The notes under the pieces were generated by a model. The model had not been told where the DNA came from. It worked only from the letters and a program-made list of their open reading frames with translations, and made no database searches. Below, piece by piece: positions 41,174 to 49,529 of a DNA stretch of 64,000 bases (positions within the stretch are counted from its first letter, which is position 1; each line of letters begins with the position of its first letter). The stretch is from Actinomadura sp. NBRC 104412 (GTDB lineage Bacteria; Actinomycetota; Actinomycetes; Streptosporangiales; Streptosporangiaceae), in assembly GCF_030269515.1 (NCBI RefSeq), contig NZ_BSTM01000026.1, positions 1 through 64,000 on the forward strand. Reading direction: 5' to 3'. Position numbers and translations under genes: made by a program.

Positions 41174-41689
41174 TCAGATGGCCCTGGACGGCTGCGGCCG
41201 TCCCGGCCGGGTGGTGAAGAAGACCGAGAGCGAGCCGGTGAGCCGCGCCCGGACGGTCTCCTCGTCCACGGGACCGTCATCGGGGACCGGCGTGCGGGCC
41301 AGCGCCCGGTCGATGAGCTTGTCGACGTTGCGGTCGGCGACCAGCACCGAGCAGGTGTCGCACGCGTACCACGGGTAGAGCATGTTGAGCACGGCGACGG
41401 CGGTGTCGTCGTCCGACAGGTGGGTGGTGTCCAGCTCCACCTCGAACATGTCGGTGTCCTCGGGGTCGAGCGTCGGATAATAGAGCCACCGCGGCCCCGG
41501 CACCCCGCAGAAGTCGCACGCGCCCGCGGGCGGAGCCGGAACGCCCACGGCCAGTTCGAGCTCGTGGTCCCACGGCTCGACCCGGCGGTTGTGGCGGTAG
41601 CCGACACCGTCGAGCGCGCCCTCACGGTTGTGGGTCACATCGTGCACCTCGCCGCCGCAGCGGGCGCACATGAAGCCGATCTCCTCCAT
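41174..41689 (-). CDS. Zinc-ribbon protein of unknown function
   Basis: 171 residues from the ATG at 41689; ATGs at 41701 and 41671 are also possible because GGAGG-like sequences precede each. Three cysteine pairs are visible: CARCGGEVHD at the start, CDFCGVPGP near residue 60 and CDTCSVLVADRN near residue 105. This suggests a zinc-stabilised fold. DPEDTDMFEVELDTTHLSDD is strongly acidic. No family recognised; it may be a nucleic-acid or protein binding adaptor. Transcribed alone on the minus strand, divergent from the ABC ATPase gene. Confidence 0.65.
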   Translation of the reverse strand: MEEIGFMCARCGGEVHDVTHNREGALDGVGYRHNRRVEPWDHELELAVGVPAPPAGACDFCGVPGPRWLYYPTLDPEDTDMFEVELDTTHLSDDDTAVAVLNMLYPWYACDTCSVLVADRNVDKLIDRALARTPVPDDGPVDEETVRARLTGSLSVFFTTRPGRPQPSRAI

Positions 41690-41810
41690 GTCCCTCCCCA
41701 TCGCTGGGCACCGCGTCTCACAGTATCCGGCCGGGCCCTGGAGTCGAACCATGCGCGCTGTGCCGCCCCGGACGGGACGCGCCCCGCGCGGTCCGCTACC
41801 CTGATCGGCC

Positions 41811-42623
41811 GTGATCGAGCCGAACCTGGAGGCCGCCACCGGCGGCGTGGTCCTCAACGCGGACAAGGTCGAACTGGTCCGCGCGGGAAGGACGCTGCTG
41901 GACCGGGTCAGCCTGACCGTCCTCACCGGCGAGCACTGGGCCCTCCTCGGCCCGAACGGCGCGGGCAAGAGCACCCTGCTGAGCATCCTCGGCGCCTACA
42001 ACCATCCCACCCGCGGCACCGCCGAGATCCTCGGTCACCGGCTCGGCCGCGTCGACGTGCACGCGCTGCGCAGGCTGATCGGCCAGGTCAACCCGCGCCA
42101 CCCGCTGGAGTCCGCGCGCACCGTGCGGGAGATCGTTCTCACCGGGGCGACCGGCACGATCGAGCTGGTGCCGCGCTGGACCGCAGGCGAGGACGAGCTG
42201 CGCCGCGCCGACGAGCTCATCGCGCTGATGGGCCTCACCCCCATCGCGGAGTCACGCTGGCCCGAGCTGTCCCAGGGCGAGCGCGGCCGGACGCTGATCG
42301 CCCGCGCGCTGATGCCCGAGCCCCGGCTCCTCCTCCTCGACGAGCCCGCCACCGGCCTGGACGTGGCCGCGCGCGAACTCCTGCTGTCCGCCCTCGACGA
42401 GCTGCGCGCCGAGCGGCCGGACCTCACCAGCGTCCTGGTCACCCACCATCTGGAGGAACTGCCGACCAGCACCACCCACGCGCTGCTGCTGCGCGACGGC
42501 GCCGTGCTGGCGTCCGGGCCCGCCGACGACGTCCTGACGACCGAGCTCGTCAGCGCCTGCTTCGACCACCCCATCGCGATCGCCCGGCACAACGGCCGCT
42601 GGACCGCCACCGCGGGCGGCTGA
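41811..42623 (+). CDS. ABC transporter ATP-binding protein
   Basis: 270 residues, one ABC ATPase domain. Walker A is LLGPNGAGKSTLLSILG, the signature is LSQGERGRTLIARAL, Walker B is RLLLLDEPATGLDV and the switch His lies in LVTHHLEELP. The signature is SQGE rather than SGGQ. No membrane partner is adjacent; the neighbour on the right is convergent. It is similar to stand-alone ATP-binding proteins of the ModF/YnjD type in actinomycetes, so it could work in trans or have a non-transport role. Confidence 0.85.
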   Translation: MIEPNLEAATGGVVLNADKVELVRAGRTLLDRVSLTVLTGEHWALLGPNGAGKSTLLSILGAYNHPTRGTAEILGHRLGRVDVHALRRLIGQVNPRHPLESARTVREIVLTGATGTIELVPRWTAGEDELRRADELIALMGLTPIAESRWPELSQGERGRTLIARALMPEPRLLLLDEPATGLDVAARELLLSALDELRAERPDLTSVLVTHHLEELPTSTTHALLLRDGAVLASGPADDVLTTELVSACFDHPIAIARHNGRWTATAGG

Positions 42624-42626
42624 GCC

Positions 42627-43976
42627 TCAGGCGTGCGCCGGGACCCGGTGCCGCGACAGGTGCGCCAGCACGGACTGGTTGGCCTCCCACCCGTCCGGGA
42701 ACTTCACCGGGACGCCCAGATGCACCGGCTCGGTGGACGGATGGGCGTCCAGCAGCTCGGGGATCCCGGCCCGCGCGACGACCACGCAGGCGTGCCGGTG
42801 ACGCGAGGTCAGCACGCACAGCCGTCCCGACTCCAGATGGAACGCGGTCGCGTCACGGCGTCCCGACAGCGGGTGCAGGACGACCGTGACGTCGTACTCG
42901 CGTCCCTGCAACCGGTTCGCGGTGTCGACCGTGATGCCCTCACCGTGCGGGCCGAGAGCGGCGCGGATCGCGGCCACCTGGTCGCGGTGCGCCGCGCCGA
43001 TCGCGACCCGGTCCGCGGTGACCGGCCCCGACCCGTTCTCCGAATGCGCGATGGGGCCGCGCTGCAACAGCCGTACCGCCAGCGCGGCGGTGGCCTGGAC
43101 CGCCTCGGCGTCGGTCCGCGGCGTGTGCCGCGCGGGCAGCTCGTACAGCGCCCACCCGGACGCGGCCGCCTCGTCCAGGGCCCGGTCGTAACTGGTTCCC
43201 ATGCCGCGTGCCGCGTACTCCAGCCGGCGGTCGCCCGGCCCCGTGCCCGACCGGAACCCGGTGAACGGGTAGAACGCCTCCGACACCACGGGCGCCGCCG
43301 AGGCGGGCAGCCGCCACGACACCGGCAGGCGGTGCAGCGGCAGCCCGGGATTGTGCGCGAGCAGGACCGACACCGCGCTGCGCATCGGATCCCACGACAG
43401 CCCCGCCCAGCGTTCGACCTCCACCGTGGAGAACGGGTCGAGCTGCCCCGGATCGCCCACGAACAGCGCGCGCTCGAACCGCCCGGCGATGCGCAGCAGC
43501 ATGTCCGACCGCATCTGGTACGCCTCGTCCACGATCGCCCACGGCCAGGAGCCCTCGCCGAGCGTCGCCCATTTCGCGGCCGTCGCGACGATGACCGGGG
43601 TGTCGGCGAGCTGCTCGGCCTTCGTCGCGACCTTCACCGCCGGATGCGCCAGCACCCGCTCGGAGATCGAGTACGTGGACGCCGACAGCCGTCCCAGCCC
43701 GAGCTCGGGATGCCGGACGGCGATCCGGTCGATCAGGTCGTCGACCTGCTCGTTGGTCTGCGCGACGATCAGCAGCCGCTCGCCCGCCCCCGCGAGCTCG
43801 ACGGCGGCCCGCACCACCAGCGTCGACTTGCCCGCGCCCGGCGGCGAGTCCACGACCACGCCGCGGTGCGCGCCGCCGTCCAGGTCGGCCAGCACCCCGT
43901 CGACGGCCTCGGCCGCGGCCGCCGCGGGATCGAACCCGCGATCACCGGGATCGCGCATCGCGTGCGTCATGACCAC
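42627..43976 (-). CDS. SF1B helicase (UPF1/Dna2-like)
   Basis: 449 residues, complete small superfamily 1 helicase. Motif I is SPPGAGKST at residues 44-52 and motif II is VDEAYQM (149-155). Motif III is GDPGQLDPF (174-182) and motif IV-like R is in PVSWRLP. Motifs V-VI are VDTANRLQGREYDVTVVLH and TSRHRHACVVVAR. This set is typical of UPF1/Dna2-type 5'-3' helicases but without the usual 1B insertion. It is the last gene of the five-gene minus-strand operon and overlaps the stop of the previous gene by 10 bases. The partner nuclease two genes upstream suggests a split Dna2-like machine. Confidence 0.82.
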   Translation of the reverse strand: MVMTHAMRDPGDRGFDPAAAAAEAVDGVLADLDGGAHRGVVVDSPPGAGKSTLVVRAAVELAGAGERLLIVAQTNEQVDDLIDRIAVRHPELGLGRLSASTYSISERVLAHPAVKVATKAEQLADTPVIVATAAKWATLGEGSWPWAIVDEAYQMRSDMLLRIAGRFERALFVGDPGQLDPFSTVEVERWAGLSWDPMRSAVSVLLAHNPGLPLHRLPVSWRLPASAAPVVSEAFYPFTGFRSGTGPGDRRLEYAARGMGTSYDRALDEAAASGWALYELPARHTPRTDAEAVQATAALAVRLLQRGPIAHSENGSGPVTADRVAIGAAHRDQVAAIRAALGPHGEGITVDTANRLQGREYDVTVVLHPLSGRRDATAFHLESGRLCVLTSRHRHACVVVARAGIPELLDAHPSTEPVHLGVPVKFPDGWEANQSVLAHLSRHRVPAHA

Positions 43977-45475
43977 TCCTCCGCCGCGTCCTCGTCACTG
44001 GGCACGTACTCCTCGGGCGGGCCGCCGTGCGTCCACGGCGTGTCCTCCTTGTCGGGGAACCTCGCAGCCCCCCACCCGTCCGCCGTCCGCGAGGTGAACA
44101 CCACCCGCTCCCCGGCTTCCGGGACGACGCCCGGCTCGGGCACGAGCTTGCGTCCCATCCCGCCGGTCAGCTCCACCAGCACCGTGCCGCCCTCTCCGCC
44201 GCCTTCCCTGCCGCCTTCCCCGCCGCCCTCGGTGTCGACGATCCGTCCCTTGAGCGCGGGACGGGCCGCCGAGCACACCGGGGTGCCGGGCTCCAGCCGT
44301 ACCGGATCGTCGGTGCGGACCCGCAGCAGCGGACGCAGCTTGGGGCGCCTGCCCGTCTCGTCCAGCCGCGTCGGGTCGCTGTCGACCACCGTGCCGCCGA
44401 ACGCCTGACCGGCGAGCCGCTGCTCGGCCATCACCAGCGGGTCGTCGAAGGCGCGCTGGGCGTCGTAGCTCTCCTGCGCGCGCTCCAGGTCGTGCAGCCG
44501 CCGCGCCGCCCGCACCGGCGGGTCGCGGCGTGCCTGCGGGTACGCCTCGCCGAACGTCTGGTGGTAGTAGGTGAACGCGTCGCGGTCGCGTTCCCACCGG
44601 GACGGGACGCTCGCGCCGGGCGGCAGCGCGCGCAGCACGTCCACGGCACGCCACATCAGGTGCCAGGTCGGCCTGAGCTGGCTCGCGAGCGCCCTGCGGA
44701 TCCGTTCCTCGGCGCGCGGATCGCCTCCGGACTGGTCGTAGGCGGCGATCGCCGGCGCCAGCACCTCGTTGTCGAAGGACGGGTCGGTCGCGGGGCCGGC
44801 CGGGGGACAGGCCACCGGATCCTCGGCGCGCGCCGCCGCGGCCGGGCCGTCCATCCCCTCGGGCGGATCGACCCAGCCCATCAGCGCGGCCAGGTTCCCG
44901 TCCTCCAAGGCGCTCTGCCCGGTCGCCCAGTGCAGCCGCAGCGCGTCGGTCATCGCCAGCAGCAGCGACGAGCCCGGATGGTCGTTGCGGTCGGCGAACC
45001 AGGTGAGCCAGCGGCCCAGCACCGGCACCGCGGCGTCCACCGCGTACGGGCCCTCGGTACGCCGGAACCGCGTCGACCGGCCCAGCAGCCGCAGGAACGC
45101 CACACCGCCCCGGTTGGGAACCAGTAGCTGCGGCGCGTCCCCGTAGCGGATGCGTTCCTCGCCGTCCTTGCCCGGCGGCAGCTCCTCGACGTCGCCGCGG
45201 CTGGCCTCGACATGGTTGAGCACCGGCTTGGCCAGCTCGGCCGCGAACGAGAACCGCAGGTCGCGGTTGCGCGGCTGCGGAACGGCCAGCAGCAGGGGAT
45301 CGTCCCGATCCGTGCCCAGCATCACCGCCAGCGGCGCCGCGGCCTCACCGGCCAGCTTCAGCGGGATCATCACCAGCGGCGCGTCCGCCAGATGGCAGTG
45401 CCGCACCGTCGCCAGCGGCTGCGCCCGCCCGGTGGCGGCCGCCTCCACCTGCGCCAGCGAGGACAGGACGCTCAC
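43967..45475 (-). CDS. Unknown protein of the helicase-nuclease operon
   Basis: 502 residues from a GTG with GAGG eight bases upstream. No enzyme family recognised. The first 250 residues are mixed alpha/beta (for example MLGTDRDDPLLLAVPQPRNR). The middle is helical (WHLMWRAVDVLRALPPGASV), and the last 110 residues are beta-rich, ending in LVELTGGMGRKLVPEPGVVP. A low-complexity Gly/Glu linker lies near residue 435. The beta-rich end could be a barrel that completes the small helicase encoded next, whose own 1B domain seems to be missing. This is inference from the 10-base overlap with that gene. Confidence 0.6.
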   Translation of the reverse strand: MSVLSSLAQVEAAATGRAQPLATVRHCHLADAPLVMIPLKLAGEAAAPLAVMLGTDRDDPLLLAVPQPRNRDLRFSFAAELAKPVLNHVEASRGDVEELPPGKDGEERIRYGDAPQLLVPNRGGVAFLRLLGRSTRFRRTEGPYAVDAAVPVLGRWLTWFADRNDHPGSSLLLAMTDALRLHWATGQSALEDGNLAALMGWVDPPEGMDGPAAAARAEDPVACPPAGPATDPSFDNEVLAPAIAAYDQSGGDPRAEERIRRALASQLRPTWHLMWRAVDVLRALPPGASVPSRWERDRDAFTYYHQTFGEAYPQARRDPPVRAARRLHDLERAQESYDAQRAFDDPLVMAEQRLAGQAFGGTVVDSDPTRLDETGRRPKLRPLLRVRTDDPVRLEPGTPVCSAARPALKGRIVDTEGGGEGGREGGGEGGTVLVELTGGMGRKLVPEPGVVPEAGERVVFTSRTADGWGAARFPDKEDTPWTHGGPPEEYVPSDEDAAEEWS

Positions 45476-45527
45476 GTCACGCGCCTCGTGTGATGGTGCC
45501 CGGCTCCGCGTGTACTGATGCGGCCGC

Positions 45528-46628
45528 TCATGCGGCACCGTCCAGCACCTCGTGGCGCAGGCGGTGCGCGGTGCGCAACTGCGACGCCGTCTCGGCCAGG
45601 TCGGCGGACGGGTCCAGCGAACCGTCGGCCAGCGCCAGCGCGGTCGCGATGGAGTCGACGCCGCCGAGGTCGTCCCGCACCGCACGGCCCAGCGTGCCGG
45701 TGGCACCGCAGGACCGCGCCTCGTCACGGCAGAAGAACGCCATCTCGCAGGTGGACATGCACTCCGGCGCGTACCGGGCCTCGACCGCCCGCACCGACCC
45801 GGGCAGCTTCTCGCCGGGCGCGAACGTCAGGTCCGGCGGCAGCTCGGTGAGGATCCGGTCGATGCGGGTGAGGCGCGCGAGCTGCCGCTCCAGCACCGCG
45901 AGCTGCGGCCGGACGTCCAGCGGCGTGGCGGTGGGACGGTTGGAGAAGTTCTCCGGGCACACCAGGATCACCTCGTGCGCCACCCTGTCGGCGGCGTGTC
46001 CCAGCTCCTCGGCCAGCCTGCGGAGCGCGAGCACGTACACCGCCGACTGCCGGGCCGCCGCGGCGACCTGCTCGGGCTCGGCCTGCCCGTCCACGACCGC
46101 GAACGACTTGATCTCGATCACGTGCAGTCTCCCGGCGAGCTGGAAGGCGATCACGTCGGGCTCCAGGTAGGCCGTCCGGCCCGCGATCTCCAGCCGGAGC
46201 AGCGGATGGTCGAACAGCGTCCCGTCGCCGGACTCCAGCGCCCTGGCCAGCAGCCGCCGGGTGCGCGCGTGCCGCAGCTCCCGGCCCTCGTTCCCGCCCA
46301 CGACCTCCAGGTCGTCGTAGGCGACCTCGGGCAGCGTGAAGCCGAGCCGGTCGCGCAGCAGGGTGAGCAGCTCGGCGCACCCGTCCGCCTTCACCTGCGC
46401 CTCGAACGCGTTGCCCCGCGTGATCGCGAACTGGGACTGGCCGAACGGCGACGGGAACCCCAGCTCCCGTGCCAGGGCGTCCTTGTCCACCCCGGCGGCG
46501 TCCATCACCCCGCGCCGCGCGCACCCCGGATTGGCGGTCAGCGCGGCGATGGTGCGGGCGTCGTGATTGCGGGGCGTGGCACCGCCGCGCAACCGTTCCA
46601 GGTCGAGATCCAGTGCGGTGTCGGTCAT
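45528..46628 (-). CDS. Cas4/RecB-family PD-(D/E)xK nuclease with Fe-S cysteines
   Basis: 366 residues from the ATG at 46628. RecB-type nuclease residues are in order: Glu76 (RGNAFEAQVK), Asp158 (EPDVIAF), Glu172-x-Lys174 (VIEIKSF) and the Q-x-x-x-Y motif at 194-198. One early cysteine (Cys36) plus a late cluster (Cys290, Cys294, Cys300, Cys307) match the way AddB, Cas4 and Dna2 hold a 4Fe-4S cluster. It should cut single-stranded DNA ends with metal help. It overlaps the upstream gene by 4 bases and precedes the unknown protein and the SF1B helicase. Confidence 0.78.
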   Translation of the reverse strand: MTDTALDLDLERLRGGATPRNHDARTIAALTANPGCARRGVMDAAGVDKDALARELGFPSPFGQSQFAITRGNAFEAQVKADGCAELLTLLRDRLGFTLPEVAYDDLEVVGGNEGRELRHARTRRLLARALESGDGTLFDHPLLRLEIAGRTAYLEPDVIAFQLAGRLHVIEIKSFAVVDGQAEPEQVAAAARQSAVYVLALRRLAEELGHAADRVAHEVILVCPENFSNRPTATPLDVRPQLAVLERQLARLTRIDRILTELPPDLTFAPGEKLPGSVRAVEARYAPECMSTCEMAFFCRDEARSCGATGTLGRAVRDDLGGVDSIATALALADGSLDPSADLAETASQLRTAHRLRHEVLDGAA

Positions 46629-47383
46629 CGGTCGTCCTTGTCGGTGGCGCTCGGCGGCCGGCCCTCCGGGGAAGCCGGGGAGCCTGCCTTGCGGGGTATG
46701 CGGGGGGCGCCGCCGCGTGTGGAGCCGGCGGAGCCACCACGACGTGTGCCGGAGAGGGACGTCAGCGTGCGGCCGGAACGCGAGGGACCTGCGGGAGCGG
46801 ACGCTGCGGCGCCGGAGGAAACGGCGCGCATGGCGCGGAGGCGGGAGCCGAACAGGCACTCGGCCTCGTCCAGTTGAGTGCGCGCGCGTTCGGCGGCCTC
46901 GCGCCGGTGCAGGCCGTCGGTCTCCTGGTGCACTTCCAGCTCGGCGCGGGCCGCCTCGGCCAGAGCGGCGGGATCGACGGTCGCGGCGGAGTCTCCCGGC
47001 GTTCCGGGGATGTTGGACGCGAACCGCCACAGCAGCCGCTGTACGTCCGGCGACGGCGTGCCGCCACGGCAGGCGTGCTCGGCGACCCGCAACGCGGCGT
47101 ACAGGAAGTCGGTGCGCGCGCTCAGCGGCCCGACCACGCGCTGCTCCAGCGGCCACGTGCTCACCGTGATCAGCCCGCGGGCCGGTGCCAGCAGGTCGGC
47201 GGTGAGGGCGGCGCACAGGTAGTACGGCCGCGAGTAGGGCGCGGTGCGGAAGGAGCGCTCCTCGTCACGCCGCAGGCTGGTCAGCTTGGCCCCGGCGATC
47301 TCTCCGGGAAAGAACGCCGCGTACACCGAGCCGATCAGCTTGGGCGCGGCGGGAACGCCGAGGAGCGTCAGCGCCTGGTGCAC
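46625..47383 (-). CDS. Unknown protein of the helicase-nuclease operon, disordered tail
   Basis: 252 residues from the GTG at 47383. Residues 1-160 appear folded and mostly helical, with PKLIGSVYAAFFPGEIAGAK and TSLRRDEERSFRTAPYSRPY near the start. Residues 200-252 are Ser/Gly/Arg-rich and probably disordered. No catalytic motif recognised. The start lies 16 bases inside the preceding small gene (translational coupling) and the stop overlaps the nuclease start. RSFRTAPYSRPYYLC resembles a conserved loop and would be a good search seed. Confidence 0.6.
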   Translation of the reverse strand: MHQALTLLGVPAAPKLIGSVYAAFFPGEIAGAKLTSLRRDEERSFRTAPYSRPYYLCAALTADLLAPARGLITVSTWPLEQRVVGPLSARTDFLYAALRVAEHACRGGTPSPDVQRLLWRFASNIPGTPGDSAATVDPAALAEAARAELEVHQETDGLHRREAAERARTQLDEAECLFGSRLRAMRAVSSGAAASAPAGPSRSGRTLTSLSGTRRGGSAGSTRGGAPRIPRKAGSPASPEGRPPSATDKDDR

Positions 47384-47634
47384 CTGCTCGCGTACGGGGA
47401 CGAGACCATCGCCGCCCGTCCGGCGGCGGGTGTGCGGTCGCGCTCGCCGGCGTCGGCGGGGTTCTCGCCGAGAACGGCCTCGTCCCAGGCGTGCTCGGCG
47501 CGCCGCAGCTCGGCCCGGAGCTCGCGCGCCCTGGCCCGGTCGCCCGTGGCCATGGCCCGCCGCACCGCGGCGCGCAGGTCGGCGATACGCGCCTCCAGCG
47601 CCTCAGGGGAAGGCACGCCGGGGGACGTGGACAT
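47368..47634 (-). CDS. Small helical first protein of the helicase-nuclease operon
   Basis: 88 residues from the ATG at 47634. The first 55 residues form an Ala/Arg/Glu-rich helical hairpin (EALEARIADLRAAVRRAMAT, then RARELRAELRRAEHAWDEAV); the rest is likely disordered. It has no known domain. As the leading gene of a tightly packed operon it may be an assembly or DNA-binding subunit. Three phased TTCCAGT repeats lie 21-47 bases upstream and may control the whole unit. Confidence 0.55.
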   Translation of the reverse strand: MSTSPGVPSPEALEARIADLRAAVRRAMATGDRARARELRAELRRAEHAWDEAVLGENPADAGERDRTPAAGRAAMVSSPYASRCTRR

Positions 47635-47654
47635 GCGGGTGAGAGTACAGGAGC

Positions 47655-47681
47655 TTCCAGTCAGTTCCAGTGTTTTCCAGT
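47655..47681 (-). promoter_or_regulatory. Three TTCCAGT repeats at exact 10-bp spacing
   Basis: TTCCAGT starts at 47655, 47665 and 47675, so identical faces of the helix carry the same heptamer. On the transcribed (minus) strand it reads ACTGGAA three times, just upstream of the first gene of the helicase-nuclease operon. Evenly phased direct repeats suit a regulator that binds head to tail, such as a BldC/MerR-like or SARP-like protein; the binder is unknown. Confidence 0.6.
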
Positions 47682-47840
47682 TTCGCGTGTCGCCCGTGTC
47701 GCCCGTGTTGTGGGCGGAACGCGTGGGAACCGCGGAGAAGGCTTTGCCGTCGGGGAACGACTCGTGGTGCCCGCTTTGCACGACATGTACGACTTATGCG
47801 GAATTGTGGGGGTGATGCGACAGCGCCGAAGGGAGATTCC

Positions 47841-48275
47841 ATGACCACGGCACGCGACATCATGCACCCCGGTGTCGAATGCGTCGGCGAGAACCAGACC
47901 CTGATGGACGCCGCGCGGATGATGCGCGACCTGGACGTCGGCGCGGTACCCGTCTGCGGCGAGGACGACCGGCTGCACGGCATCATCACCGACCGCGACA
48001 TCGTCATCCGCTGCTGCGCCGAGGGGCGCGACCCGGCCCAGATCACCGCCGGGCAAGCCGTGGAGGGGCAGCTGTACTCCGTCGACGCCGCCGACGACGC
48101 CGACACGGTGGTGGGGCTGATGGCCCGCCATCAGATCCGCCGCGTCCCCGTCCTGGAGAACAAGCGCCTGGTGGGCATGATCAGCGAGGCGGACCTGGCC
48201 CGGAACCTGTCCGAGGACAAGATCGCCGAATTCGTGTCGAGCGTCTCCCGTCCCACCGAGGCACCGCACGTCTGA
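47841..48275 (+). CDS. CBS-domain pair protein
   Basis: 144 residues from the ATG at 47841 with AGGGAG upstream. Two CBS domains: DIMHPGVECVGENQTLMDAA through GIITDRDIVIRC, and VEGQLYSVDAADDADTVVGL through LVGMISEADLARN. CBS pairs bind adenosine nucleotides or NAD and act as energy or redox sensors. Many actinobacterial genomes carry stand-alone copies with stress-response roles (hypoxic response protein type). It is transcribed alone; the region upstream also holds the promoter of the divergent helicase-nuclease operon. Confidence 0.87.
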   Translation: MTTARDIMHPGVECVGENQTLMDAARMMRDLDVGAVPVCGEDDRLHGIITDRDIVIRCCAEGRDPAQITAGQAVEGQLYSVDAADDADTVVGLMARHQIRRVPVLENKRLVGMISEADLARNLSEDKIAEFVSSVSRPTEAPHV

Positions 48276-48284
48276 CCGGCGCCG

Positions 48285-48674
48285 TCAGCGTCGCTGGTCG
48301 CGGCGGAGCGGGTGATCTTCGGGGACCTGGACGAGAACGATCCTGACCCCGTCCGGATCCTCGAGCCACATCTCGATGAGCCCCCAGGGCTCGGTCCGGG
48401 GCTCGCGGGTCACCCGCACCCCCGCGGCCGTGAGCCGCTCGTGCTCGGCCCGGACGTCCCGGACCTGCATCCACAGCACCGTCCCGCCGCTGTCCTCGCC
48501 GGAGCCGTGGCCGGAGACCTCCAGAAACCCCGAGCCCATGAAGAACACCACACCGGGGCTCTCGGGCGGGCCGAACTCCCGGTACACGGCGAGACCGAGG
48601 ACATCACGGTAGAAGCGCTGCGTGCGGCGGGCGTCGGCGGGCCGCAGGAGGACGCGGCCACTCAAAATCTCCAT
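48285..48674 (-). CDS. Glyoxalase/VOC-superfamily protein
   Basis: 129 residues. The vicinal-oxygen-chelate fold is seen from the paired beta-alpha-beta-beta units: RPADARRTQRFYRDVLGLAV, GVVFFMGSGFLEVSG, and WGLIEMWLEDPDGVRIVLVQ with the terminal metal-type Glu. A dioxygenase, glyoxalase or antibiotic-binding role is possible; the family alone does not decide. The start region is adjacent to 14-bp tandem repeats that fill the divergent promoter shared with the phosphatase-like gene. Confidence 0.78.
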   Translation of the reverse strand: MEILSGRVLLRPADARRTQRFYRDVLGLAVYREFGPPESPGVVFFMGSGFLEVSGHGSGEDSGGTVLWMQVRDVRAEHERLTAAGVRVTREPRTEPWGLIEMWLEDPDGVRIVLVQVPEDHPLRRDQRR

Positions 48675-48688
48675 ACCGCCATCATCTC

Positions 48689-48753
48689 CATGCCGCCGCA
48701 TCCATGCCGCCGCATCCATGCCGCCGCCTCCATGCCGCATCCATGCCGCTGTC
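48689..48753. repeat. Tandem 14-bp repeats in a divergent promoter region
   Basis: catgccgccgcatc occurs twice exactly at 48689 and 48703, once with one change at 48717, then as shortened 11- and 12-base versions to 48753. It lies 15 bases from the glyoxalase-like start and about 70 bases before the phosphatase-like start. Slippage array; any regulatory effect is unproven. Confidence 0.85.
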
Positions 48754-48821
48754 CCGGGCGCTCCCGGGTCGCGGAGGGGCGGCCTACCGGTCCGGCACGC
48801 GAGCGTGGCAGCCTGTGCCTC

Positions 48822-49514
48822 ATGGTCGATGCGGTGGGCCCGCGAGCCTGGCTGATCCGGCACGGGCAGAGCGAGTCCAACGCGGGCCTGCCCACCCAGG
48901 GCCCCGGCACGGCGCCGCTCACCGCCCTCGGCCGCGCCCAGGCGACCCAGGTGGCCGCCGCGTTCACCGAACCGCCGACCCTGATCGTGAGCTCCACGTT
49001 CGAGCGCGCCCGCCAGACGGCGTGGCCGACCAGGGAACGCTTCCCGGACGTTCCGTACGAGGAATGGCCCGTCCACGAGTTCACCTTCCTCGGCGACAAG
49101 CACCGGCGGGGCTCGACCAACGAGGAACGCCGCCCGCACGCCCTTGCGTACTGGGCGCGCTGCGACCCCGCGTACGCCGCCGACGGCGACGGCGAGTCGT
49201 TCACGCAACTGATCGCCCGCACGTACGACCTCAGGGAACGGATGGCGCGGCGGGAAGACGGGCTGATCGCCGTGTTCACCCACGGCCTCTTCATGCGTGC
49301 GCTGCTGTGGTCGCTGTCGACCGGGATCACCGACCCGGACGCCGCGGCGATGGCCGCGTTCTTCGCGTTCGCCCAGGTCTGGACGATCCCGAACGGCGCC
49401 ATCGTCGAACTGCGGGCCCGCCGGGAGGACCCACGGGACGTCCGCGTGATCGGCGGTTCGTTCACCCACCTGGCCACTCCCAGCGGTACCGCCCCCGGCA
49501 CGGACCCCGGCTGA
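48822..49514 (+). CDS. Histidine phosphatase family protein
   Basis: 230 residues. The phosphatase RHG motif is in WLIRHGQSESNAG, the conserved Arg in SSTFERARQTAW, and the second His in IAVFTHGLFMRAL. This branch-1 histidine phosphatase (phosphoglycerate-mutase-like) family dephosphorylates small molecules or proteins. The substrate cannot be read from sequence. Probably monocistronic: the next gene is convergent. Confidence 0.85.
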   Translation: MVDAVGPRAWLIRHGQSESNAGLPTQGPGTAPLTALGRAQATQVAAAFTEPPTLIVSSTFERARQTAWPTRERFPDVPYEEWPVHEFTFLGDKHRRGSTNEERRPHALAYWARCDPAYAADGDGESFTQLIARTYDLRERMARREDGLIAVFTHGLFMRALLWSLSTGITDPDAAAMAAFFAFAQVWTIPNGAIVELRARREDPRDVRVIGGSFTHLATPSGTAPGTDPG

Positions 49515-49529
49515 CCGCTCCAGCCGGGA

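Noticed and set aside
41811..42623. Treating the ABC ATPase as part of the helicase-nuclease operon
   Set aside because: It is on the opposite strand and convergent with the helicase gene, with only 3 bases between stops; it cannot be co-transcribed.
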